From Rhabdornis inornatus (Eukaryota; Chordata; Aves; Passeriformes; Rhabdornithidae), in NCBI GenBank assembly GCA_013397075.1, contig VWZS01006721.1, forward strand, positions 4,421,817-4,485,816: a stretch of DNA of 64,000 bases, given 5' to 3'. The notes beneath the pieces are model-generated. The model ran no database searches and was not told the origin of the DNA. It was given only the letters and a program-made list of their open reading frames with translations. Every line of letters begins with the position of its first letter. Positions within the stretch are counted from its first letter, which is position 1. Positions 28,120-39,800 of this stretch are shown here, piece by piece. The translations under genes and the position numbers were made by a program.

Positions 28120-28206
28120 AAAAAAAAAAAAAAAAAAAAAANNNNNNNNNNNNNNNNNNNNNNNNNNNNNNNNNNNNNNNNNNNNNAAAAAAAAAAAAAA
28201 AAAAAA
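28120..28206. repeat. Poly(A) tract containing a 45-base assembly gap
   Basis: Twenty-two A (28,120-28,141) precede 45 N (28,142-28,186), and twenty A follow (28,187-28,206). The true length of the homopolymer is therefore unknown and the gap size may be an estimate. The tract is not preceded by any retroposon body that I recognise. A collapsed or stalled homopolymer is the simplest explanation. Confidence 0.95.
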
Positions 28207-31200
28207 GAATAGGAAATTCATTAGGAAAAAATAAAGACGTTGGCCAATTTTCCCCAAATGACACGGTTCACGAACAAAACTGACAATAAGAATAGAAAGC
28301 CCAGAAAAACCCTGAAAGAACAGACCCCTTGCTAAGCTGTCAGCAACTGGGCACATAGGACAGGCATGCTGAACAGAAAGCAGCAGATTACTCAGTTCCA
28401 GAATGAGAGGCGTGTATCATGGGCGGGCAATAAATAATTTCCAGCCCATTGGTTGTTTAAGCATCCTCCTAATTTACGTCTATTAGGGATATGCATATTG
28501 AGATTAGCAAGCCTGACTAGGCTGTAACAAGCCTGTATTCAGGAGGCTGAATGAGAGATCTGCCCCAAAGAATATAGTTTTAAAAGCAGTTTTGGGGAAA
28601 GCCAATAAAAGGAAAGCAATGCAGTGAAAAGTTTCCAGGCTGTTGGAAGACAAGCCTCAAATCACATGCACAGAGTCCATTACTGATGGAGGCTGAGCAT
28701 AGCTTTACCTGTAAGTACAGATTCAAGGTTTCTAGAAAATGAATTCTTACATTCTTCAGGATACTTCAACTTTAATTATCAGTGTACCAACCAGAGAAAG
28801 TACTCATTCACAACAGACTAATAATAGGCTGCCATCTCCACAGGCAGCTGCTGGTGAGGGAGCCACACTGCTTGCTGCCACATCTGGCTCTCAAATCACA
28901 AATATATCTCTGGATATTCGATTAACAATGAATTTAAAGACTGGAAGAGGACACAGCATTAATATGGCAGTGCTCTGCACTAGTAAACCAAACCAATAAA
29001 GACTTTTTTTTGATATCCACCTAGAAAGGACTGCCACCCATGAAACTGCATCTCCCTCCCTTCTTGCTGTTGTCTCTCTTCAGGGTGGCTAAAATGAGCA
29101 AGAGCCACTCAAAAAGGAGCTCACCGTGACCTGTCAGAGTAAACCAGACACTGGTAATCTTTAGACGAAATGAGTAAAAGCAAAATAACATGCAAAATAC
29201 CACAATACAAACTTCCACAGTTTGTGGGACAGGTGCAAAGAAGAACTGTTTGAGCATTGAAGATAACAGAGAATTCAAAAATAGGTCACTTCACTTTTCT
29301 TAGGAGAAACTGTGCATACTAAAATGACTTTTAAAGGGCTTTTAAACAAGCATCTGTGACCAAATGAGGAGAAAAGCTTTTAACAGGCAAGGTAATAAAC
29401 CACAGAAACAAGCTGAGAAGGGAAGCTGTAGATCCTCTGTGTTTTATTATACTCTAAAAAAGACATATGATCTCACTTGGAAGATACCTCAGCTAAAGAA
29501 GTTGTGCTTTTGTTAATCACGCAGTGTTGAGCTCAGTGCTGCACCGTGGTGGGGTCAGCAGCCAGGATTCAGCAGAATTCAGCAGCCATCAGGCTCCCAG
29601 GCAGCTTCTGCCAAGAGCCCAGGCTTTGAGCTGCCCAGCTCCCTTTAGAAGGTTGATTTCTCCAGGTCTCACAGCCTTGCTTAAATGGTAGAATACCATC
29701 TCAGTTATTTCACCCTCATCAGCTGATGTCATGGAAGCAACAGGTTTTTTCTGGCTGAAGCTATCTGCATTGACTAATTTTCTTTCTTTTTTTTCTTGGA
29801 AAGAATAAAAAGATTACTCCCAATTTATTATTTGCTTCATTTCTATCCACAAGATGAATAAAGAGCCAAATGAATGCTATTTCCACAGCCTGAAGAAAGT
29901 GTATTACAGAACCACATTCAATGGTAATTTAATATTCATAAAACTGATACTTTCTAAGTTACAGAACATACTTAAGCAGAGAGATAAAGTCTTTTGCTAA
30001 ACTTCCATTCTTTCTCAGTTTTTCAGAGACAGCATTAGGAGACTTGCTAGAAATGAAGTCATTTCACCATGCTAAAGAGAAACTGAAGTGTGCACCACAT
30101 GTACACCTCTTTTCTGAGTAGGGTTAAATCCCCATTATTGGCAGTGCTCTGGTGAATCCTGCATTCAAAGCAGCAGAAAAAATTCTTGAAATAATTTTAA
30201 ATGGATATGGTCATTTTTCTGTCCAGCTACGCCCAGCATCTCAAGCATAATTTACAACAGAAATTTACTATAAAAGCTTCAAGTTAAATTTCCTCAAGAA
30301 AAACTTTCTTCTTGGATTTGTAAATACCTTATCAAAGTTTCACCATGTCTCCCCGTCTAACATTTAAAATATGATCTAAATATTCAGATTCCAATATTAA
30401 AAAAGAAACTTCATTTTGTAAATACTTTTTCAGTGTATGGGATCAATATACAAAAATTAACCCAATAGTGACAGATCTCCAAGTAAGAATCCACAACCTT
30501 TTCCCAAAAACTGATGTCCCTTTGCCTGCCAGCAGCTCGTGCAAGCTACAAGGAGTTAAAATCTTGCACTGCATGGCTGAGATGATTTGCTGATGCTCTA
30601 ACACCAACCCAAACTTGCAGCCCATGCATATTTGCTGCTTTAGAACGAATATTTAACTGCTAATATTTAATTTAAAACTAACACTTCCTTAAAATAAAAC
30701 ACATCTATATGCATTAAGTCCATATGCACCAACTATAGCAGTCTCCAAGCTGTCATTTAGGGAAAAAAAACCCAAACCTTGAAACCAACAACTTGGCTTC
30801 CTGTGGGTACCATAAAGATCACTCACCAGTAGATAATAAATAAATTAAAATTAACCCCAGAAACATCATTTATTTGTGCAGGCCAGTGCCACTCCAGAAC
30901 GAATGAAATACTGTTTTTCACATGAAGAAATCTGTTTGAATGCATCTATACTGAAGTCAACAGGGTTGCATAGTGGGTCAGCACAATCTGCAGACCAGAG
31001 AGCTGTCCAGAGTTGGCTTGGGACAAGGCTCATCTAAAAAATTTGTATTTCTGATGAAGCAGCACTGATTGAAGGATGGAAACCTGACTGTCTGACCTCA
31101 GAATCAGACTGCAGCAAGATAAAACATCACCTGAGAAGCTGAAGAGAGAGGACATCAAATGAAAGCAACTGCCAACGTCACATTAGGTTTATGAACCTTT

Positions 31201-33535
31201 GGAAGTGGAACTATATTCAATTTCTAAAGTGAGTCTGAAAAAAGACCCTTAAGATTAAGTATTAAAGATAGCCTAAAACTTAACAGCAAAGCATTTTGAG
31301 CACATGGAGTGCAATCTACAGCTTGAGCTTGCTCTGCCTCCTTCACCAGACTCATACCCACCTCAGACTCCTCAATGCTGGAATCAGTGCAAAGCCTCAA
31401 CTCCACCTGGAACAGGTGTAAATCTGAGAGGTATTTGATGAAATTAGGAGAGAAGAGGTGTGTGTGCACACCCACCTCCTGCCCCTCAGCAGAGGTGGCC
31501 CACACCACTGAAAAGCACCCTGGCTGTACTGGTATTCCATACAGGAAGCACTACAGTATTCAGCTTTTCATTTAAAAAAAATCCGAAACAACAGCTCAAC
31601 ATTAAATAAAAATGACAGATTGCATCTTTTCATTGCCTTTCTTCAGCCACTACATTTGGGAATGGAGAGAAATACAGGTCAGTTCCATATACTTCAATGG
31701 CTTAGGGAGAACTTACTGTAAAATAATATCAGAATGATGAGAAAGAGCCTTTTAGAAATATAAGAGTATTTAAGGAGATAAATCATTAAAAGAGAGAGAA
31801 TTATTATTTTGAAATACATTATAAATAACTTAGTCAAATCCTCCTGTTGTGACCTAGACAAAAATGTATGCTGCCTCAACAGGAGCTATTCCCTACTGCA
31901 AAATATGAGCAGCCTTGAACATTTACCACATTGCATGTGGATGTTCACATGCATATTTATGAGAAATATCACTTCCATCTAGTTTGCCTATCGAGTGGCA
32001 TCAGTCAATCACATACAGAAAATGAAAGAAGAAGGTGAGCAGTGGCCACATGAGATATTTCTACAAAAGCCTTGGGAAGTTGAGGCAGGACAGCAGTGAC
32101 TGCCTCTTCAGAGCTAAAAACATCTTTAAGCAGCACAAGTGTGAGTGTCGCTGTGCCAGCAAACATGCTTTAGAGATGCTTGTTTAGCAGATCCAGGCAT
32201 ATCCCAAAACACTACCCTGAAATTGCAGGGGTAAACCTGCCCAGTGTTTATTTTCTGCACATGCTCAGGCTTGGCAGGGAGGTTACACAGCTTCAGTATC
32301 GGTCAGAGAAAACAGGTCCATGCCTTCAACAATGTTAATTAATATATTCCCTAAAATATATTCTCCCTTAGCTATCCCCGGTGCTCCAACCCTCCCCCCA
32401 AAACACCTGGTCCTTGAAAAGCCCTTCAACTGCAGTGGTAATGCATGAAATACAGTTAAGCAGGTATTTTATATGTAAAAATGTGGTTTAGATTTCAGAA
32501 ACGGCACCTTGCAAATAATGGATGAGGAAGCAGAATGTTGCACAAATGTCAGCTTTTGCTTTGCAGCATCCTCCTGGGTTTCTGTTATAGTAATACAGGC
32601 AGAATTGCAGCAGCTCGTCAGGGTTTGTCAAAATCTGGACTGTGGTCTTGTTCTGCTAAGGATGGTACTCAACACATCCAGAAAAACATTTCTATGCCTC
32701 TGCAGAATTAACTCACCCTTTAGCTAAACCACATGAAAAAATAAAACTGAAATAAAATAAGACAATACATTTATGGCCTATTTCCAAAGTTTTGCTTTGC
32801 TTGTATAAAACTTTTAAGGTGCTGAATACTATTTGGATTGCTTTAAGTGTCTCTTTCCACACACAAATAAATAATAGCCTCTGTAAAAATATTTTCCATG
32901 GATTTACTGCTCATTAAAAATAAAGAAAACTCCCTGTCAGCTCATGAAAATGACAAACCCACCAGAAATATTTTTTCAATGAAAAATAAATAAAGCTTGT
33001 AGAAAAAAAAGCAAGAAAAACAACCAAAAGTTCTTCCTGGCCAGGAGACCAAGCCAGCTCCCCCATCATCCTCAGTCTGAATCCTGATCTTTTCTTCAGC
33101 ATTATCTCCTTGCTCTCAACACAAACACCTAATTAATAGCATGGAAAAGGGCAGAAGGAAACTGCTGGGAAATCCCTATATATTGCAAAGGAAAGTACAA
33201 CTGGAATGGTAAGGATGAATGGCTGTAGATTGCTCAGGAGATGATGCACAGAAAAGCAGGAGACAGTGTGGGGCCTTTACAGGATTTCATTGCTGGAGCT
33301 AAGCAGTCCAAACATTAGCTGTTTTTGATAAAGATCAAACACCCTCCACACCCATCCTTCCCAAAATACACAATAACAGTCCTGCATGACCATCTCCCTC
33401 AGACTCAGGTTGTCAGAGAAAAGGCCAAGACACTGCTTTAACCTTTCACACAGTTAATTGGAATTTAAGTGCTGCAAACAATTGCACAACTCAACATACC
33501 TGTATATTTGGATACCCATTTTCTACCTCAACAAA
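28207..33535. other. Unique AT-rich DNA, no gene or repeat recognised
   Basis: Only short frames without recognisable products are present, for example 86 codons at 28,739-28,999 plus and 94 codons at 31,224-31,508 minus. I see no transposon signature, long simple repeat or CpG cluster. Confidence 0.6.
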
Positions 33536-33625
33536 GAATAGAATCAGAGAATGGTTTGGGTTGAAAGCAATCTTAATGATCAATATGCAGAAAATTTATT
33601 CCAGCCACCCACCCTGCCTTAGTTA
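33536..33625 (-). mobile_element. CR1 LINE, short diverged 3' end fragment
   Basis: The string 'tagaatcagagaatggtttg' followed by 'ggttgaaag' matches the reverse complement of the CR1 3' terminus (consensus pattern tagaatcatagaatggtttgggttggaag). The similarity continues weakly through 'ttccagccacccaccctgcc', where the consensus has a ttccaaccccctgcc-like block. It is more decayed than the copy at 8.6 kb, with small insertions. There is no coding content. The match is from memory of the avian consensus. Confidence 0.75.
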
Positions 33626-34099
33626 TCAATCTCAGAGTGTAACAATTAGTGGTCCATACACAAACAAGCAAAATAAATCCAACCCTGTAATCCATACACA
33701 GCACTTTATCACATACATTCTGTAAAACTGAGAACAGTTCTGAGACAAAACTACTGAGGACATAACTAGAGATGCAAATAGTAACTTGGAACTTTTAAAA
33801 CTAAACACTGCATTGCAAAATTAGCAAGACAAACTTAGTCAAGCACAGCAGAAAAAGCAGATCCCAACTACGCTTCTCACCCTGGTATACATGCAAAAAA
33901 ACTGGAAGCCAACGGTAAGTTTTATTAATTAGAAGTGTTAAAACACAAGAAAGGTGAAGTACAAACCATCATTAACATGAATTAAAAAAAAAAAAACCAA
34001 CAACAACCTCATTTAACTTCACTGGAACAAATAAAGGTACCAATAGCCATATTAAAATCATGAAACTGCTGCTTCTAGTGAAAAAAAAAGGCAGGAAAA

Positions 34100-34259
34100 G
34101 AGGAAAAGGAAAAAAGAGGAAAAGGAAAAAAGAGGAAAAGGAAAAAAGAGGAAAAGGAAAAAAGAGGAAAAGGAAAAAAGAGGAAAAGGAAAAAAGAGGA
34201 AAAGGAAAAAAGAGGAAAAGGAAAAAAGAGGAAAAGGAAAAAAGAGGAAAAGGAAAAAA
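34100..34259. repeat. Purine minisatellite, 10 perfect copies of a 16-bp unit
   Basis: The unit GAGGAAAAGGAAAAAA repeats ten times without a mismatch. Flanking bases extend an uninterrupted purine run on the plus strand from 34,093 to 34,265 (173 nt). Each unit contains two GGAAAA hexamers, so the array carries twenty. A 77-codon lysine- and glutamate-rich frame through it (34,060-34,293) and a serine- and phenylalanine-rich frame on the other strand are by-products of the repeat, not genes. The perfect identity of the copies suggests recent expansion or contraction. Confidence 0.97.
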
Positions 34260-34434
34260 AAAAAGCAGACATAGAAGAGGTATTTTTGTTTAGTATCTGA
34301 TTAGTTAATACTAGACAGTGGCTCTAAACATTTAACCCCTTCAGATGGTCAGGTCCAAATAACTCACAACAAAAAACACTCAAGAGATTCTGTCTGAGCT
34401 ATTAACACCCCTTTTCAGAAGGTCTGAGAGTATT

Positions 34435-34681
34435 AGGGAAGTTCCAAAAGCCTGGAAGAAAACTAGGATTGCTGCAATACTTAAAATGATAATTGCAGAA
34501 AATAACTTTATGATAGCCTGTCATCTGAATACTGAGCCCATCAAAATAGTGAGAAGTTTGAGTCAGGATTTTATTAATAAGACTTTAATTAATAAGCATC
34601 AAGTAATTAAAGCAATTAATATCAAACAAGCTCATGAAAAGTAAGTCCTGTCAAACTAATTAATTTTTTTTGACAGAACTT
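34435..34681 (+). mobile_element. Ancient L3/CR1-type LINE, ORF2 fragment
   Basis: The most telling stretch is 'catgaaaagtaagtcctgtc' at 34,633-34,652, followed by 'aaactaatt' and a T-rich 'tgacagaactt'. That is the L3-family reverse-transcriptase pattern in which a histidine-glycine-phenylalanine motif is followed by a KSC-TNL motif. Upstream, 'aagcctggaagaaaact' and the 'cttaaaatgataattgcaga' segment correspond in order to the LINE segment before the conserved 'RPVSLTS'-like block. The copy is full of substitutions and indels and has no continuous reading frame. Orientation is plus. The family assignment is from remembered consensus. Confidence 0.7.
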
Positions 34682-34689
34682 CAGTTTTT

Positions 34690-35096
34690 TACTTGTTTTT
34701 AGCTGCAAAGCATTGACGAGATATGCTGCTCCTGCACAGAACTTGACTTAGTTCCACACATTTTGATTAAGAAAATGGGAAGATCACTAGTCTTTTGAGG
34801 TACTGTGCAATAGCCATGCATTTGTCTAGAAAACTCAAAAAAAAAAAACAAAAACCAAAAACCAAACACAACAACAAACCTGGAAATGAAAACAAAGACT
34901 GAGGACAATTCTCTTTTGCTCGTGCAACTGCATGTAACTGCAATTCTAATTTTCACAATATCCTCTTAACATACCTCAAAAGACAATATTGACTGGATTA
35001 AATATTAAATAGCCATGCAACTCATCAGAATAAGAAGACCTGGAAGCTTCCATCTTTTCAGCAGGAATCCTGTCCTGCATTATTTCCACATGATGT
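34690..35096. other. Unique DNA between two LINE fragments
   Basis: No gene is recognised. The stretch includes an A/C-rich run near 34,838-34,880 (aaaaaaaaaacaaaaaccaaa and onward). It may contain unrecognisably decayed LINE sequence continuing from the element just upstream, but I see no alignment I would defend. Confidence 0.5.
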
Positions 35097-35333
35097 GAGG
35101 ATATGGCCTTGAGTTGCAACAGGGGAAGTTTAGATGGAACATTGGGAAAAATGTCTTCACAGAAAGGGTAGCCAGACAACAACAGGTTGCCCAAGGAAGT
35201 GGAGGAATCACCATCCCTGGAAGGGGTCAAAAGAACTGGCACTTGGGACATGGTTTAGTGGTGGCAGAGCTGGGTTACCTGTCAGACTCACACGTCTTTT
35301 CCAACCTTAACCATTCTGTAATCTTTTGATTCC
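35097..35333 (+). mobile_element. CR1 LINE, 3' end with ORF2 C-terminus remnant
   Basis: The sequence follows the CR1 3' pattern in order. It begins 'ggccttgagttgcaacaggg', continues with 'gaagtttagatgg' and 'gggaaaaatgtcttcac', then 'caggttgcccaaggaagtgg', 'caccatccctggaagg', 'gggacatggtttagtgg', and finally 'gtcttttccaaccttaacca' with 'attctgtaatcttttgatt'. The early part translates as QQGKFRWNIGKNVFTERVAR, matching the end of CR1 ORF2, after which the frame is broken by indels. The 3' end shows degenerate ATTCTRTG-type units, as CR1 elements do. It is 5'-truncated and inactive. Confidence 0.88.
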
Positions 35334-35879
35334 AGCTTCCAACTGGTCTGTGCTTTTCAAGTGGCAAAATGGTGACTTTTAAGCCAGAAGATTAAACACT
35401 CACAACCAAAACTGAGAGCAGAGAAGCCAAAAGAAACTGAAAAACCAAACAGTCAGAAATAAGGCAGAAACAGCACTGCAAAATTCAGAAGAAGTTTGAA
35501 GAATGCGTCATATGAAATTACTGCACAGGGGCTAAAAGAAAGTAAATGGAACTGTCTACAAGTGCTTGAATATTCTGGTTTTCCAACTCTGAGCTAGATA
35601 CCTGGTGGAAAAATATATGTCTGTCTTTTTCCTGCCTTTTTTGAGCTCCAGAAGTGTGACTAAATACTAACATAAATAGTACCAAATTATACATTGTTAG
35701 AGTGTCTAAACTGTATAATAGAACCCCTGCTAAAACACAACCTCATCAGACTTTTATGTTATTACGCTTCCTCAATAGGAATGTTTTCGAAGTTAAAGAT
35801 CTCTGGAAACAGTAGAGCTGCTCTTAATACATATCAAACCTGCATTTTAGATATATCAGTAACAGGTAAAGCAATAGAA

Positions 35880-35996
35880 AGGCTGCTATTCCCCAGACTT
35901 AATTTCACGAGGTTCACACAGGCCCACCTCCCCAGGTCCCTCTGGATGGCATCCCTTCCCTCCAGCACTCAGCTCCACCACACAGCTGGATATCAA
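35880..35996 (-). pseudogene. CR1 reverse-transcriptase fragment (decayed)
   Basis: On the minus strand, 35,965 down to 35,930 reads LEGRDAIQRDLG, and the frame continues RWACVNLVKLSLGNSS. This matches the CR1 ORF2 segment just after the catalytic FADD box (pattern LEGRDAIQRDLDRLE-WA--NLMKFN-GKC). The preceding minus-strand bases (PAVWWS followed by a stop) correspond to the KLGGAVD-type segment and show the decay. The FADD catalytic box itself is not recognisable. Orientation is opposite to the CR1 3' end 0.6 kb upstream, so this is a separate insertion or a rearranged piece. Confidence 0.75.
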
Positions 35997-36664
35997 CTTA
36001 ATTACTTTCTTTTTCTTACTGTGAACACTATACAGCGAAGCCTACTCAACCTTTTCAGGGTTTTATTTCAAAGTGGAAGTGAAATTAAATTAGAATTCCA
36101 AAAATAATTATAATTTCACAGACCTTCGCCTAACGCACAGGTGCTACAGAAACATATTGCTATTACTACTCCAACAAAAGACTTTTTCTGATATATTCTT
36201 AGAACATAACAAAAACACTAAGGAGTCCTTTGGGAAATTCAACATGCTGGACAAGGAAAGGGGATTTTTGGATCTCTGATTTCAAATCATATTAGTTGCT
36301 TCATCAAATAAGAAATTAACAATTCCTACAAGCTTATGGGGAAAAAAACCCAAACAACCCCCCTCTTTCTGTATCTCAAAGCAATCAGACAAAGATTTTT
36401 GCAATCAGCCTGCTGGATGGCTATAATTTTCATCCAAATTAGATCTACTAGAGTGGAAAACAGCTCAAGAACTGTTTAGATTTAGGCTTTTTGCTATCTT
36501 AACAACAGCAAAAAAACAACTTCATTGCAGTGCTAAAAACAGTTAAAAAACAAATTATGGGATACTGTTGAAGACAGTTATCAAAAAATTGTCATTTTAC
36601 TTGTGAAGTTAAATGCATAGCAACAGCGGATGGATCCACGAGGAGATCCATGCAAGAGCATTTC
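35997..36664. other. Unique AT-rich DNA
   Basis: No gene is recognised. The minus-strand CR1 fragment on the left may originally have extended into this stretch (its 5' direction), but I cannot recognise further CR1 coding sequence. Confidence 0.5.
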
Positions 36665-36800
36665 ACAAAAACAACATTAAAAAAAACCCAAAAAACAAAA
36701 AAAAAAGAAAACAAACAAAAAAAACCCAAACAAACAAAAAAAACCCAAAAAAACAAAAACCAAACAAACAAAAAAAAACCAAACAAACAAAAAAAAAACC
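36665..36800. repeat. A/C-only low-complexity tract
   Basis: From 36,679 to 36,800 the plus strand is only A and C, except for one G at 36,707. It is built from irregular AAAC, AAAACCC and CAAACAAAC modules. There is no fixed period, so it behaves as low-complexity sequence rather than a clean satellite. Frames through it, such as lysine-rich on plus and phenylalanine-rich on minus, are artefacts. Confidence 0.95.
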
Positions 36801-39800
36801 TTAAGTATGGCCTAAATTTACTGTATTCAGGCCTTACAACATTCTTTATAAACATTCTTTAGCTAGGGGTTGACTACAAACTAGCCCCTAGAAATTAGGA
36901 CAGAGCCAGAACAATACATTCTGCTACCAAAATATTATTTTACTAACACAAAACAAGCAGATGTCTTATTTAGACTGAGACAGGAGATAAGAAAACACAA
37001 ACTCCAGCAATTGCAGCAATACAATCCCTCCTTCTGACTAGGTAAAAGCTTCCCATGTAGAATATCCCTTTAAAACCAGAACAAGCCAAGAGTGCCTGAA
37101 GCCAGGCTTCTCCACATCCCTATTTTATCATCATAATGCTGAAATTAAAGAAGATGAAGACAACTTCTTAGTACCTTTGAAAGCACCCTAGAGTCTCCAC
37201 CCTTTCTTGGGTTGCTGAGGCTTTTAAGACCTCTCTATCCACACCTTCCCTTAATTTGCAAAATGAAACTATCAAATGCACTATGCAAAGGCAAGACCTC
37301 AGAAACAGAATCAAACTAATTCACATATGCAACATGAGCATCAATAGCTGAAAAGAATAAATGCAGGAGTAACGAGTCCAAGGAGGAAAAATTCTCTAAA
37401 GATGCAAAAATTAACAGTGATTAATTAATGAATGACCCAGCACAGATTTGAGGTAAGCTGTGAAGTGAACATTTGTTGATAAAAATGGGCTTTTCTTTCA
37501 ATTTTGGATTAATAGGAACTTGTCTCTCTCACACAAAAAACCCCCCGTAACACCCAAAAAAACCTGTAACACCCAAAATCCAGACCAAAACACCCCACCC
37601 AGCTGCCCCTCCAGGAGCTCGATCCTTCCAGGTTTCCTTCAGTACAAGGCAGGAAAAAGCAAGCTCTCATCTCACTCCCTCTTCGTAACTTTTTGCTGAT
37701 AGACCTCATCCCTACAGAAGGCAAACCCTTGGGAAAAGCGAGCTGTCAGACCAAGAGAGAGCCACATGGAAACCAAGTATTTTCTTAAATTCTATTTTCA
37801 TCTATTATTTTATTGCTATACCTTAAAAAGCTTACTTAGGTAACTTATGAAGTAAGTCACGTTTGTTGTATAGGCAACAAATGCTGATCTGAATACAACT
37901 GCTTTTAGCATGATATCACTACATTATTTTTAACAAACCAATCTATTCCTCTAGCACATCCTATTTTATAGCTTTCTGTCCAACTCAACAAAGCTGGTAC
38001 AAAATACCAATGCTTTCAGAGATGTCACAACAAAACAACTTTCATCAGAACAAGAAATGCAATTACATAACTTTTTTAAAAATTTTTAATCCTCCTCTTT
38101 GCTTTGGCTTTGATGAAGACTGCTGATGGCCTGTCAAATTAAAAATGGAAGAAAAAAAAAAAAAGCTGAATTTTCAATTTATGGGGTTTTAGCTTCCTTG
38201 GTGATATGCCTCCCACATTGGCCCAAAAGCAGAGTGCCATGCCTGGCTCTTGAACCAAGCACTTCATAAACATCCCTTCATGCCTCATGCCAGAATTCCT
38301 GCCGATATTTTCACTCAAGTCCCTCTAAGGATGGTAGAGAGAATCAGATAGGGATGTTGTGTGTGTGCTACTCAAGCTTTCACGTAACTTTTTTGCAAAT
38401 AATGAATCAGGAACAGAATTAACTGCCCTCAGCAGAAAGACAGGGTACAGCAAACAAATTTAATTTGCTTTTACTGTAGCTGCTTTTCCCACTGTTTTTG
38501 AAGTTGTGTTTAAAACATTAAGCAGAAAACATCCCAGAAGCCCAAATTTGACATCCTGAACCATTCAGAGATATTTCTTCAGATAGGAACTGAAAGACTC
38601 TTCTATTTTCCAAAAGAAAATGATAAAGGGGGTTTTTAATCCAGAAACACACACAGTAAAACTGGCCTCATCCCAGATGGTTTCCCAGGATGAAGTGAGC
38701 AACATCCTGCTCTCCCACCCCTCCAACAGACACAGGGGCCCCATCTGTGGAAACACAGCCCCTGAATGCCACAAGTGAGCATTTTGATGTCCCACTGCCA
38801 ACAGTCCAAAACCAGATGCAGCAATCAAATCTGGCTTAGCCAAGTTTTTACTCTGTTTGCAACGATATGGACTTTCCTGCTAGAAGTAATTTTGGAGGCA
38901 GTGCCCAGCAGGGTGGCAAGGCTGTAATTCCCATCCCTGCAGAGGGGAAGCACTCAGTGCAGCACTCACTATGGGCCACACTTACAAAGCCTTTATTTAA
39001 ATATACCACCACCTCTGCTGAAAGTTGGGAAAGACCAAAAAAGCTCAATTAAATACCGCGTGATAACAAGTTACTGTGAATCCACTGCCAAACACAGTAA
39101 CTGCACATGCTCGCTCTTTAACTCAAGTGACCCTGCTCTTGCCAGGGGCAAATAATGCACATGCAATTACCATAAACAGCTGATGAACTGTAACTTGTTT
39201 GTGCATCTGGAACGGTGGGTGTTTCTGGAAATCCTATCATGTGCACACTTACATACTCAGGGCACCTTCATTACTTTCTCAACCCTCCCTTGTAATGCCC
39301 GCCTGTTTTTTTCTCTGGGCAGCAGCAGTAAGGTCCTGTGACCTGTGTTATTTCCATGTGCTCCATCACTCAGAGAAAAGCCCAGAAGCCCTACTATGGT
39401 GCCACAGCAGAGGTGTGTTGCCCTCACTGTGTTTCATAAGCCAAGCAGCCCAAAACTCCACTCATCCTGGAAAAGCTGCCTGAATGAGGGATGCACTTCT
39501 GAAAGCAGAAGCTGAAACAGTAAGGTACTACAAGCTTTATATGCCAACAGTCCTCAGAGCACTCCTGTGCATTTGCACATGGTTTTTCCACTACCAATTC
39601 TAAAAAAACCTGCAGCGAGAGGAAAAACTTCAGCTGTTTTAAGAACTGACCTCCAGCCAGGAGGACAGGACCAAACACTCACCCAGACATAAGGCACGTC
39701 ACGTACAGCAACAGCGGCCGTGGCCAAACTGCCTTTAGATGGATTTGCAGTGATTTTAAACTCTGAATAGGTGCCACACACATTTAAACCTGTTACAATG

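Noticed and set aside
28030..28356. Open frames running through the N gap
   Set aside because: They contain undetermined residues and homopolymer-coded lysine or phenylalanine, so there is no evidence of coding.
34060..34293. Lysine/glutamate-rich 77-codon frame
   Set aside because: It is entirely produced by reading through the 16-bp purine minisatellite.
36592..36862. Phenylalanine-rich and lysine-rich frames on both strands
   Set aside because: They are artefacts of the A/C-only tract.
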